From contig CANJHS010000011.1 of NCBI GenBank assembly GCA_947474225.1, positions 1 to 64,000 on the forward strand: a DNA stretch of 64,000 nt, written 5' to 3'. Both the position numbers and the translations under genes were made by a program. Every line of letters starts with the position of its first letter. The stretch's first letter is position 1. The notes under the pieces are model-generated. The model saw only the letters and a list, made by a program, of their open reading frames with translations, made no database searches and was not told where the DNA came from. This DNA comes from Roseiflexaceae bacterium. Lineage in GTDB: Bacteria > Chloroflexota > Chloroflexia > Chloroflexales > Roseiflexaceae. Positions 20,205 through 28,688 of this stretch are shown piece by piece.

Positions 20205-20421
20205 CGTACAACTCGATTTGGTAGTGACCCTCCGCAAGCCACACGCGTGTGGCAGCAATGCATGGCGGGTCGTACGCCTCGGGGCAGACATCGGCGTCCG
20301 CTGCGAACAATGTCTCCACCGCGTTTTGATGCCTCGCAGCGACTTCGAACGGCGCGTCAGCAAAATTCTCGCACGCCCCACTCCGCCACTGGGCCCCGAG
20401 TACCTGAGCGAAATCACCTGA
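20185..20421 (+). CDS. DUF951 family small protein
   Basis: 78 aa from ATG 20185, or 74 aa from ATG 20197; 'caggag' at 20169-20174 suits either start. The core KPHACGSNAWRVVRLGADIGVRCEQCLHRVLMPRSDFERRV matches the DUF951 signature (KPHPCGSN.W.V.R.GADI...C..C...V.LPR..FEK). The Cys pattern (CGSN plus CEQC) suggests a small zinc-binding or nucleic-acid-binding fold. The family is widespread in Firmicutes and Chloroflexota and uncharacterised as far as I know. It overlaps the end of mazG by about 20 bases and precedes miaA. Confidence 0.85.
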   Translation: MPIAMHDVQLDLVVTLRKPHACGSNAWRVVRLGADIGVRCEQCLHRVLMPRSDFERRVSKILARPTPPLGPEYLSEIT

Positions 20422-20471
20422 CCGTCCATTCACCCTTTTCCCCAGTATTTTTTCTCAGAATATCAGAGTAT

Positions 20472-21380
20472 ATGCAGCAAAAACCCCGTGTGTTGTTCAT
20501 TGTCGGTCAGACGGCAGTCGGAAAAAGCGCGTTGGCGCTCACGGCAGCGCAGCTCTATGGCGGCGAAATTATATCTGCCGACTCACGCCAAATCTACCGC
20601 CAGATGGATATTGGGACGGCCAAACCGACGCGATTGGAACGGGAACTCGTCCCGCATCATCTCATCGATGTCGCCGACCCAGACGGCAAGTACAGCCTGT
20701 CTATGTTTCGTAACGACGCTTTACGGGCGATACACGACTGTGTCGGCCGCGGTGTCGTGCCGATTGTCGCTGGCGGAACGGGGCAATATTTGGCTGCCTT
20801 GCTGGAAGGTTGGACGGTACCGGAGTTACCGCCAAATGAGGCACTGCGTGCAGAGCTCGAAGAAGCAGCGGTCCGAGATGGCGCTGCCGTGCTGCATGCC
20901 CGGTTGGCAGTACTCGACCCCGTTGCTGCAGCGAGCATTCTGGCGACGAACGCGCGCCGGATTATTCGTGCGCTCGAAGTATGTATTGGTACGGGCGAGC
21001 AGTTTTCAGCATTGCAAAAGAAGGAACCATTGACCTTTGTTCCCACCGTGGTATGGCTGCAAATGCCCACCGAGGCATTGTATGCACGGATCGATGAACG
21101 GGTCGACACCATGCTGGACAACGGATTGCTCGCTGAGGTCGAGGGCCTCCTTGCTGCAGGGTATCGCTGGGGGATGCCTGCTCTGTCGGGGATCGGCTAC
21201 CACGAATTCAAGCCATATTTGGTACAAGAATGTACGTTGGCTGACGCCGTGCAGCGGGTGAAATTCGATACACATGCATTCGCCCGTGGTCAGTCGAATT
21301 GGTTCAGACGCTTTACTACAATCATACATACTATGCCGATGCATATAGAGCAACTGTCATCTGTTTTTCACCCAGACTGA
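20472..21380 (+). CDS. miaA: tRNA dimethylallyltransferase MiaA
   Basis: Adds an isopentenyl group to A37 of tRNAs reading UNN codons, using DMAPP. The start is placed at ATG 20472 (MQQKPRVLFIVGQTAVGKSALAL), 302 aa; the track ORF is over-extended by 75 codons. Motifs: P-loop GQTAVGKSA at residues 12-20, ISADSRQIYRQMDIGTAKPT, HHLIDVADPD, AGGTGQYLAALLEG, the ARRIIRALEV helix, and C-terminal FARGQSNWFRR, a variant of the usual YAKRQxTWFR. It is followed closely by the lectin-like gene. Confidence 0.96.
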   Translation: MQQKPRVLFIVGQTAVGKSALALTAAQLYGGEIISADSRQIYRQMDIGTAKPTRLERELVPHHLIDVADPDGKYSLSMFRNDALRAIHDCVGRGVVPIVAGGTGQYLAALLEGWTVPELPPNEALRAELEEAAVRDGAAVLHARLAVLDPVAAASILATNARRIIRALEVCIGTGEQFSALQKKEPLTFVPTVVWLQMPTEALYARIDERVDTMLDNGLLAEVEGLLAAGYRWGMPALSGIGYHEFKPYLVQECTLADAVQRVKFDTHAFARGQSNWFRRFTTIIHTMPMHIEQLSSVFHPD

Positions 21381-21422
21381 GGATTGCACTGGTACAATGC
21401 AGGGGACAGAAGTGAGGTCAGT

Positions 21423-22049
21423 ATGAAATCTGTAACTTTGCGGGTTGGTCGTATGATTGCAGTCCTGTGCATCGTCATAATTGTCGTTGCAGTGTCGTTG
21501 CAGTATTCTACGACCCCGACGACTGCATCCGGGCGGGCATTTGAGCCTACCAAGGGATGCTTTTGGCGCGAAGCAAACGGGCGCGCCCACCGGTACGAGA
21601 TTGTCACCTACTACAAAGATGTGACATGGAATCAAGCGGACATGCTGGCTGCGCAACGAAACTTTCGTGGCGTGCGTGGCTACCTTGCGACGATTACGAA
21701 TGGTTCAGAAGATTGGTGTGTTCGTACCGCTATATTGAATTTATCTGGACTCCGTTGGCCCGATGCGACAGGTGCCTGGATAGGTGCAAACAGCTTTGCG
21801 ACGCTCGGACAATACCGTTGGGCAACTGGCCCAGAAAAGGGAACGTTGCTGAATCGAGCATCCTTCTTGTGGCATACGAATCAACCAGATAACAATACCG
21901 AAGAACGTTGTGTCGGCTATATGTATCGTGATGGTTGGGTAGCAGGTAACAACTACCCGTGCGATTCGGTGGTTACCAATCCTTTTTTCCACGATAAAAT
22001 GAAATACTTTGTGGTTGAATATTCAGCAGTGGGATCAGTTTTGAATTAG
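21423..22049 (+). CDS. Secreted or membrane-anchored C-type lectin-like domain protein
   Basis: 208 aa from ATG 21423, with 'gagg' upstream. One hydrophobic segment (MIAVLCIVIIVVAVSLQYSTT, residues about 10-30) is a signal or N-terminal anchor. Residues about 45-200 form a C-type lectin-like domain: an N-terminal strand (HRYEIVTYYKDVTWNQADMLA), GYLATITNGSEDWCV, the WIG-type core (GAWIGANSFATLGQYRWATG), FLWHTNQPDNNTEERCVGYM and a final Cys-containing strand. The QPDN segment is where carbohydrate-binding C-type lectins carry QPD/EPN motifs, so galactose-type binding is conceivable but unproven. A strong terminator follows. Confidence 0.82.
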   Translation: MKSVTLRVGRMIAVLCIVIIVVAVSLQYSTTPTTASGRAFEPTKGCFWREANGRAHRYEIVTYYKDVTWNQADMLAAQRNFRGVRGYLATITNGSEDWCVRTAILNLSGLRWPDATGAWIGANSFATLGQYRWATGPEKGTLLNRASFLWHTNQPDNNTEERCVGYMYRDGWVAGNNYPCDSVVTNPFFHDKMKYFVVEYSAVGSVLN

Positions 22050-22062
22050 TACATTTGTGTTA

Positions 22063-22096
22063 CCCCGTTTGTGGAAACACGAACGGGGAATTTTTT
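22063..22096 (+). terminator. Intrinsic terminator after the lectin-like gene
   Basis: An 11-bp stem (ccccgtttgtg / cacgaacgggg, one G-U pair) with a GAAA tetraloop, followed by AATTTTTT. Confidence 0.93.
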
Positions 22097-24142
22097 CTCA
22101 TTGCGCGCGCGTGGTAAAAGTACAAACGATAATTGTCTGCTTGTGTTTTGGAAAAGTGGGTAGAGATCTGATAATTGCACCTGAATACAAATAAATATGT
22201 AGCGCGTGGAAAATATTTTTAGAAAATATATCCACCGCTTATACTTATCAAAAACAATGGCATTCCGTATCTCCTTAAAAGTAGTGTAAACTTGATGTCT
22301 TAGCTTCAGAGCAATGTTCGAAGACTACCCATAAGGTCAATCGTCGGGAATTCATGCTCTGAGGCTGTAGCTAGAACATACAGCTAGAAATTTTCCTTGT
22401 AGAATTTGAAATTTTCAAAATGAAAAACATGATTTTTCAACGGGTATGTTTAATTCGTTTTGTGCACCCTGACCCAAAATGAAACGGAATATTTATACCG
22501 AAGTGATTCTTCAGGTGAATGATTAAATTTTTTTGCGCTGATGTGTAGGAGTTGTACTCACTCTGGTGATTGTGGGTACGATAAGATTCGCTGCACACGA
22601 GTGATCACGGCTGTCCATGTGCCAGTTGCAATATGTGCGGATTCCTGACGGAACGGGACATGTGGGGCAAAATACGAAGACAAAACCAGGATTCCAGATC
22701 CCTGTCCACTTCCATGAAGCGGGGCATTCGATTGTAGGCAAAGTTTCTCGGTTGGTAAATCGGTGATGGGACGTAGGTACACTCGGACTGATTGATGGGA
22801 CCAATTACTAGCAGTCCTGACACAATCAACAGATTATGTGCAATCGACACGTAAAATTTCTGTTTACTAAACAGTGTCAGTCGTGTGGACGGTTAGGGAC
22901 AAATACCAAAGGAAAGGATGGTGATGGTACAACCACAAAAGGGTATATTCTTGCAGCCTTCGGTAAGAAAAAGGTACTTCCCATACCTATCCAACCCTAG
23001 TCTGCACGCAGATATCAGTAGGCTTTTCACATACATTTACTATTGATGCATTGCTACGGTTATGCTGCTTGCGTTTAGTGAATAGTATATGATCATGTGT
23101 GGCAGCACGACGCATGATAGAGACTCGCCAACCAAAAGAGCGGAGCCGGTCACCGTCAAATTGGGGGTGTGAAGTAGGTTCGAAAAATACATGTGTGGTG
23201 CAAACTGAAGCGGGAAGTTTGCTGTGTCTCGCGAATGCCATAGGACGCAAGTTGCATCTGTATGGAAGGCGTTGAAGGCGGTCACTGAGACGGGGCAAGG
23301 AAAATCAACAACACCACCAACCATCATAAAACAGTAAAGTCGTCTCCCTCCCTGACACTTTCGAGCACAACGTCCTCCTCTAGGATGAATATACACAAAA
23401 TTATCCACATCCAGTTCGTCGATATACAAAACCCAAGGGTGAGAATGACAAGTAGCACCGCAAAAAATCAAAAGCTACGTCAATAATGGAAGTTATCAAC
23501 GACTTAAAGGGAATTGCCATTCCCATGGGAGCACATTCTGCTTGGGATCTACTTCCGTTAGCTGCGGCTATTAGAATATCCACCCAAAAGTTACTCTAAA
23601 AGTAGTAGCTATAGTTACCATAATCGTCGATGTGTTGTTTGAAGAAAATCTTTAGGACCGTGAGCGGCGGTCCCTTGCAGTGGGTCTCAGTCACTATTGA
23701 ACGCCTAAACGACTGAAATTAGGGCATGGAATTATTTGCTTCTTTGTGGTCGTGAGGTTATCTATGCCTCGTTCGTTCACTTTGACATGGACTCGGGCTG
23801 GTGGTAACGGTTTGATGCGTATCCATTGACGAATGAGCTTGTTAACGTTGATTATGATTTATTGGTGGGTACGTTTGGTGAATATGTTGTGGCAGTAAAT
23901 GATGCCACCTGCGCGGCATCATTTTTCATGGGATATTTCCATCCTCTATAGACAAAGACGGGTTGACCAACGTTGGTTTATTTGCTGTCGAGCTAGGTCC
24001 AGGGGTGTTTAATTCTCTGATAACAGTCAAGCAACAAAAAATGCGTTAGGAGGGTCAGACGTGTGAGCAACATGGAGTAACCTTTACGTACGAGCCGTTC
24101 AATGTGATGCACAGTGTTCTGAGCTATGGTGTGCATAGGTGT
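22097..24142. other. 2-kb AT-richer stretch without an intact gene; scattered coding-like fragments
   Basis: This stretch lies between convergent genes, visibly richer in A/T than its flanks. No ORF here has a recognisable family or good ribosome binding site. Some plus-strand fragments look protein-like. Frame 3 at 22617-22766 encodes a 49-aa segment containing HFHEAGHSIVGKVSRLV, and 22836-23000 encodes 54 aa with KQCQSCGRLGTNTKGKDG. The same frame connects them through TGA, TAG and TGA codons. Around 23120-23330 another plus-strand frame gives SGKFAVSRECHRTQVASVWK. These may be remains of a lost gene or insertion, or chance. A small hairpin (ggaccg...cggtcc) lies near 23654-23672. No tRNA, rRNA or CRISPR was seen. 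Confidence 0.5.
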
Positions 24143-25642
24143 TCATAGAGAGACAGCGTGATCTTGGGAGATAAAGTGCACAGAGCTTTTCGCAGATTCG
24201 AGTATCGTCAAAAGCCCGCTGCCGGGATGGACTGCGCCACCAACGAAATACAGCCCCGGCAACCAATCGGCACGAATATGTGGACGTAATGGTCCAAGTT
24301 GGCCCCAGTTGTGCCCAAGGTTGAACACTGCACCATTGTGGGTGCGGAATTCATCTTGCCATGTTTCAGCGACAAAACATGTTTCACTGACAATATGCGC
24401 TGCCACGTTCGCATACCCCAATTCATGCAATCGCGACACAATGTAGTCGCGGTAGCCTTGTTTGTGTTCGTTCCAATCGACGCCATGTGTCGTGTTTGGT
24501 ATGGGTACAAGCACACAGATGGTGCTATGTCCATCAGGAGCCGAGCTTGGATCTAGGACTGTCGGGTTACATACATAGAATGAAGCATCGGTGGTGTCGA
24601 GTGCAGAATCGTCGACATACGGCGGTTCTGTACTGCGAATATGTTCTGACAGATAGAGTTGATGATGTGGCGCGTCGGGGTATATTTTGTCGAGTCCCAA
24701 ATAGAGCATGAACGTCGAGCACGAAAAGCGCATTGAATCGAGCTTTTTTGGGGTGTATGGCCCACGTTGGTCTGGGGTCAATATGTGATTGAGTGCATGG
24801 CCAAAGTCTGCGTTGGTCACAACAATGGAGGCCGCGACTTCCGTCCCATTTTGAAGACGGATACCACGGACACGATTTTGGGAGGTTAAGACGCGTGCCA
24901 CCGGCGCATGGTAATGGATGGTCACTCCGAGATCTGTGGCTGCTTTTGCCAACCCGCGTGCGAGTGCCGAAAACCCGCCTTTGGGGTGCCAAATGCCATC
25001 GTTGAACTCGAGCCACGAGACCAGGCTAAAAACACTTGCAGACATTTTGGGATGCATGCCGAGGTATTTTGAAGGGTACGCCATTGCGTAACACAATTGT
25101 TCGTCGTGGAAGTAGTTGTAGTAATGATCGTACAGCGATTCCCACGGGCGGAATGTCAATGCACTGAAAATCTCACGAGGATTGAGATAGCCGAGGATAG
25201 ATCGTACCGGCGTGCCAAGATATGGTCCGTAGCCGGCTTCATTTTTGCGGATGTGTTCGCTGTACCAGGCATCAAAACGCTCGGGCAAATCTTCCCTGCG
25301 TGCTGCGAGTTGTGTTTTGAAGGCATCCAAATCCGATGTCAGGTCGATGATGGAGTTGTCCCAAAACTTCAATCGGGTGTTTGGGTCTACGCGTAGTAAC
25401 GTGACATACGCATCAAATTGAAGTCCACAAAAGGAAAAGAGTTCGTGATATACGCGAGGCACCTGCAAGATTGAGGGTCCAGTATCAAACTGATATCCAT
25501 CTTTCGAAAAGCCGCGCATGCGTCCTCCGGGGACTGCTTCGGCTTCATAGATATGCACGTCATAGCCGGTTTTGGCGAGTCGCATTGCAGTGGCGAGCCC
25601 ACCAGGCCCTGCGCCGATTATTACTACTTTTTGTTTCGTCAT
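24143..25642 (-). CDS. CrtI-type carotenoid desaturase (phytoene desaturase family)
   Basis: FAD-dependent desaturase or isomerase acting on phytoene or a later carotene. The start is set at ATG 25642 (MTKQKVVIIGAGPGGLATAMRLAK), where 'gagg' lies seven bases upstream; the track start at 25678 has no site. The length is 499 aa, typical of CrtI. Motifs: dinucleotide loop GAGPGGLATA near residue 10, GGRMRGFSKDGYQFDTGPSI, and the C-terminal carotenoid-oxidoreductase signature LYFVGGAVHPGSGLLTILESAK. CrtI, CrtD, CrtN and CrtO are hard to tell apart by eye, so the precise step is open. It is the last gene of a three-gene minus-strand operon, ten bases or so after the WD40 gene if the earlier start is counted. 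Confidence 0.85.
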   Translation of the reverse strand: MTKQKVVIIGAGPGGLATAMRLAKTGYDVHIYEAEAVPGGRMRGFSKDGYQFDTGPSILQVPRVYHELFSFCGLQFDAYVTLLRVDPNTRLKFWDNSIIDLTSDLDAFKTQLAARREDLPERFDAWYSEHIRKNEAGYGPYLGTPVRSILGYLNPREIFSALTFRPWESLYDHYYNYFHDEQLCYAMAYPSKYLGMHPKMSASVFSLVSWLEFNDGIWHPKGGFSALARGLAKAATDLGVTIHYHAPVARVLTSQNRVRGIRLQNGTEVAASIVVTNADFGHALNHILTPDQRGPYTPKKLDSMRFSCSTFMLYLGLDKIYPDAPHHQLYLSEHIRSTEPPYVDDSALDTTDASFYVCNPTVLDPSSAPDGHSTICVLVPIPNTTHGVDWNEHKQGYRDYIVSRLHELGYANVAAHIVSETCFVAETWQDEFRTHNGAVFNLGHNWGQLGPLRPHIRADWLPGLYFVGGAVHPGSGLLTILESAKSSVHFISQDHAVSL

Positions 25643-25687
25643 GGTAGCCTCTTCTGTGTGATATGACGTATCCGACATCGGAAGTCG

Positions 25688-28666
25688 TTACGGAATTACG
25701 TAGCGGGTAATACTACCGTCACGGTGACCCACGCCCAATTCACTCCCGCTCGGATTTGCCGCCAAAACGGTAACCCCATTGTCCTGTGAAAGCGTAACGA
25801 GGATGGTTCCCTCTGTGCTGTAGAGATTGACATTCGCCTGTGCGTCGGCAGCAACGATGACATCACTGTTTGGCAGTGTTGTCATTTGCATAAACCCATC
25901 TGCAGATGGTGCGGTGAGTGTCTTGACTGCTTGGGTACTATTGAACGGCCGCAATTCGATAATGTTTTGGTTGGTAAGCACTGCAACCATCGTACCGCCT
26001 GCGAGGAATTCAACCCGATAGACCGCACCATCGGCATGGAATACCAGGCTGCGTGCGGTCAGATCCCATATTTCGTACCCGGGTTTGTCGCCTCCACCGC
26101 GCAAGGAAAGCTTGGAGCCATCTGGGCTGAAGCGAATATTTGTTATGGTGCGGAGCGTCGTTTGTAATGTCGCTGGTGTCCCAAAACTGTCAGTACGCCA
26201 CAATTGGACACCATCTGCACCACCTACAGCAAGCAACGCGCCATCAGGGCTGCTTGCTAGCGACAGCGGTATGCCGTGGATCCCGCCAAGTGGTTGGGGT
26301 GTGGTCGCTTGGGGGGTATACAGGTTGACGCCATTTTGCCCATCAATCAGCGCAAATTGGTCATAGCCGATAAATGCAAAGGATTGTGCACCCGACATCG
26401 TCCCCGAGAGGTAGGTGCTTTGGTTTTTATTGGTTGCATATAATCGAACCAACCCGTTATATCCCGAAATTGCCATCACCTCATCGGGCGAGTTCTGTTC
26501 GGTCTTATGTGCTGCATAGGTGAGTTCGAGGGGGATACCTGTGCCGACACGGAGGGTCGAAATTTTTTCTGTAGCCATGTCCCACACCAACAGTTTGCCT
26601 TCTTGGTCGCTCGTGCTAATCAGGCGTTTACCGTTTGGTTCGAGTGTGATACCAAAAATTCCGAGTGGATGCTCGTTGTATTGTGCCGTCTTGATGCCTC
26701 TTTGCATGTCCCAAACGGTAATTAACCCATCGAGGCCCGCACTATACAGAATGCTGTCATCTGCATTGAGCGCTAATCCACGAATGGTAATCCACCCGGT
26801 ATGGGCTTTCAATGTGCGAACGACGCGGCCATCGCGAGCATCAAGTACCGTTACTAATCCGTCCGTTGACCCGACAATAAGCTGCGCACCGTCTTTTGTC
26901 CAGAGTAATCCGGTGGCCCAATAGTGGATCCCTGCACCTGCCGTGATATTGAGGGCAGTTTGGTAGGCAAATCCTTCGACTTGCTTACCGGTAGCAATAT
27001 TCCAGCGCCGCACGGTTCCGTCACGGGCTGCACTCGCAAGCTCGATTCCATCCGCAGACCATACGATGCCTCCGATGAGGTCGGAGTGACCATTCAGTGT
27101 TTGGATGGTTTTTTTGGTGGTGAGATCCCATATGCGAATGCTTAAATCGGTGCTCCCAGATGCTATGAAACGCCCGTCAGGGCTAAACACAACATTCCGA
27201 ATCCATCCTTCATGGCCGCGCAGGGTGTATGCTTCGTTCCCGTTGAGTGTGTCGAAGACATGAATAATCGAGTCATTGCTTGCTCCGCTTGCAACATACC
27301 GACTATCAGGCGACCAGCTCAGGGTCGTAATGTCCCCCACGTGGCCATTGAAATGTTGCATCGCATTCAATTGTGTGGATTCATGCACCGAGATGCTGCT
27401 CCCGGTTGCTACCGCCAATTTGCTCCCATCAGGCGACCATGCCACCGGACCAAACGTTGTACTGGTGATTACCCCAGAAGCAGTGAGATTCACTGCATTG
27501 GCACTGGTTATGGGCAGATTGCGGGATTGAATCGCCGGCAATGGCGTCGGTGTCGCCGCTACGATAGCCTTGCTGACGCTTGGCACGGCCGTTGGAGTCG
27601 TAGCAGCGGAATTAAAAGACTGGAGTAAATCTCCACTATACAGTGAGCGAAGTGGACTACCAGGCATCACCAAAAGGAGAATGATACAGAGCATTATTGC
27701 CAGCACCGTGAGTGTTGCAGCCAATGCAACCACACAGCCGAGCCGTAGATTCGGGCCAGTAGTGACAGTCGCAGTAGAGGTCGGACGCGGTGCAACATTA
27801 CCTGCGAGCATTGTGGCGCTTTCGCTCGATGCTTCGTCGGGTAGCGAAGGACGTACCGGGAGTGTCTGTTCGGTTGAAGACGCACTCGCGCCCAAAATCG
27901 ACATTGTTTGCAACGATGCGAGCATTTCTGCAGCATGTTGATAGCGATTGGAAGGTTTTTCTTGGAGGCCACGTGTCAGCACTGCCTCCCACATATCACT
28001 CAAGGTCGGTGTATGTGTACGTGGTGAAATGAATCGTGCACCGAGTGCAATTTGTTCACTGGTGAGGGGCACAATGCCCGTCGATGCGGTATAGGCAATT
28101 GCTGATACTGCGTAGAGGTCGCTGGCTGGTGTGACATCGCCATTTACCGCTAACTCTGGTGCTCGGTAGGGTGACGGTGTGCGTGCGAGCGAACGCATAG
28201 CCACAAATGGCAACACAATCCAGCTCCCATCGTCGGTGACGAGGATGTCAGCAAGAGTCGGCACCCGCAACAGAATGGAAGGAATGGATGAGTGGAGTGC
28301 CGTGAGAATACTCAGTAGCGTATTTGTTTGGCCTATGACCTCGGCTTCGCTCATCGCTCCATTTCGCATGCGTAATGTTTGACCGAGTGTGTGTGCATTG
28401 GGAGCCTGCGTAACGGCCAAGTATCGCCCGTCTTCGCTGGAGGTGTCGATCAATGGGCATAATCCCGCTATCTGCAACGCTTTGAGTTGTGTTGCGGTTG
28501 CATCGAGTGCTGCGCAATCTGCAGGTAGCAGATTGGTCCATTCAGCGAGATAGACGAGCGCAGCTGTTTGTTCGTCACGACAACAGGAGACAACCACCCC
28601 TCCGGCATCGTCTACCGTGTATATCACACGGTAGCGGCCGTGGATGATGCGGTCTGGAACGGTCAT
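25688..28666 (-). CDS. Pseudokinase-transmembrane-WD40 repeat protein
   Basis: 992 aa. Residues about 10-255 follow the bacterial Ser/Thr kinase (PknB-like) layout but lack catalytic residues. The VAIK lysine is replaced (ALVYLAEW), no HRD catalytic loop is seen (region LHSSIPSILLRVPTLADILV), and no DFG is seen (WIVLPF). Structural landmarks remain: YRAPELA, SDLYAVSAIAY, and RYQHAAEMLASL at the domain end. A single membrane helix (VVALAATLTVLAIMLCIILLLV) lies near residue 315. Residues about 390-992 carry a run of WD40 repeats (for example HNGHVGDITTLSWSPDSRYVASG-type units, LRGHEGWIRNVVFSPDGRFIASG, LNGHSDLIGGIVWSADG), enough for two propellers, probably outside the cell. It sits between two carotenoid desaturases, 22 bases after the first. 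Role unknown; likely scaffold or sensor. Confidence 0.85.
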   Translation of the reverse strand: MTVPDRIIHGRYRVIYTVDDAGGVVVSCCRDEQTAALVYLAEWTNLLPADCAALDATATQLKALQIAGLCPLIDTSSEDGRYLAVTQAPNAHTLGQTLRMRNGAMSEAEVIGQTNTLLSILTALHSSIPSILLRVPTLADILVTDDGSWIVLPFVAMRSLARTPSPYRAPELAVNGDVTPASDLYAVSAIAYTASTGIVPLTSEQIALGARFISPRTHTPTLSDMWEAVLTRGLQEKPSNRYQHAAEMLASLQTMSILGASASSTEQTLPVRPSLPDEASSESATMLAGNVAPRPTSTATVTTGPNLRLGCVVALAATLTVLAIMLCIILLLVMPGSPLRSLYSGDLLQSFNSAATTPTAVPSVSKAIVAATPTPLPAIQSRNLPITSANAVNLTASGVITSTTFGPVAWSPDGSKLAVATGSSISVHESTQLNAMQHFNGHVGDITTLSWSPDSRYVASGASNDSIIHVFDTLNGNEAYTLRGHEGWIRNVVFSPDGRFIASGSTDLSIRIWDLTTKKTIQTLNGHSDLIGGIVWSADGIELASAARDGTVRRWNIATGKQVEGFAYQTALNITAGAGIHYWATGLLWTKDGAQLIVGSTDGLVTVLDARDGRVVRTLKAHTGWITIRGLALNADDSILYSAGLDGLITVWDMQRGIKTAQYNEHPLGIFGITLEPNGKRLISTSDQEGKLLVWDMATEKISTLRVGTGIPLELTYAAHKTEQNSPDEVMAISGYNGLVRLYATNKNQSTYLSGTMSGAQSFAFIGYDQFALIDGQNGVNLYTPQATTPQPLGGIHGIPLSLASSPDGALLAVGGADGVQLWRTDSFGTPATLQTTLRTITNIRFSPDGSKLSLRGGGDKPGYEIWDLTARSLVFHADGAVYRVEFLAGGTMVAVLTNQNIIELRPFNSTQAVKTLTAPSADGFMQMTTLPNSDVIVAADAQANVNLYSTEGTILVTLSQDNGVTVLAANPSGSELGVGHRDGSITRYVIP

Positions 28667-28688
28667 TTGTGCCCTCTTTCGAGTTGAT

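Noticed and set aside
23401-23409. TTATCCACA, a perfect DnaA-box match, in the gene desert
   Set aside because: It is a single box without clustered neighbours, dnaA/dnaN or an evident unwinding element; the surrounding genes converge on the region, which does not fit an origin.
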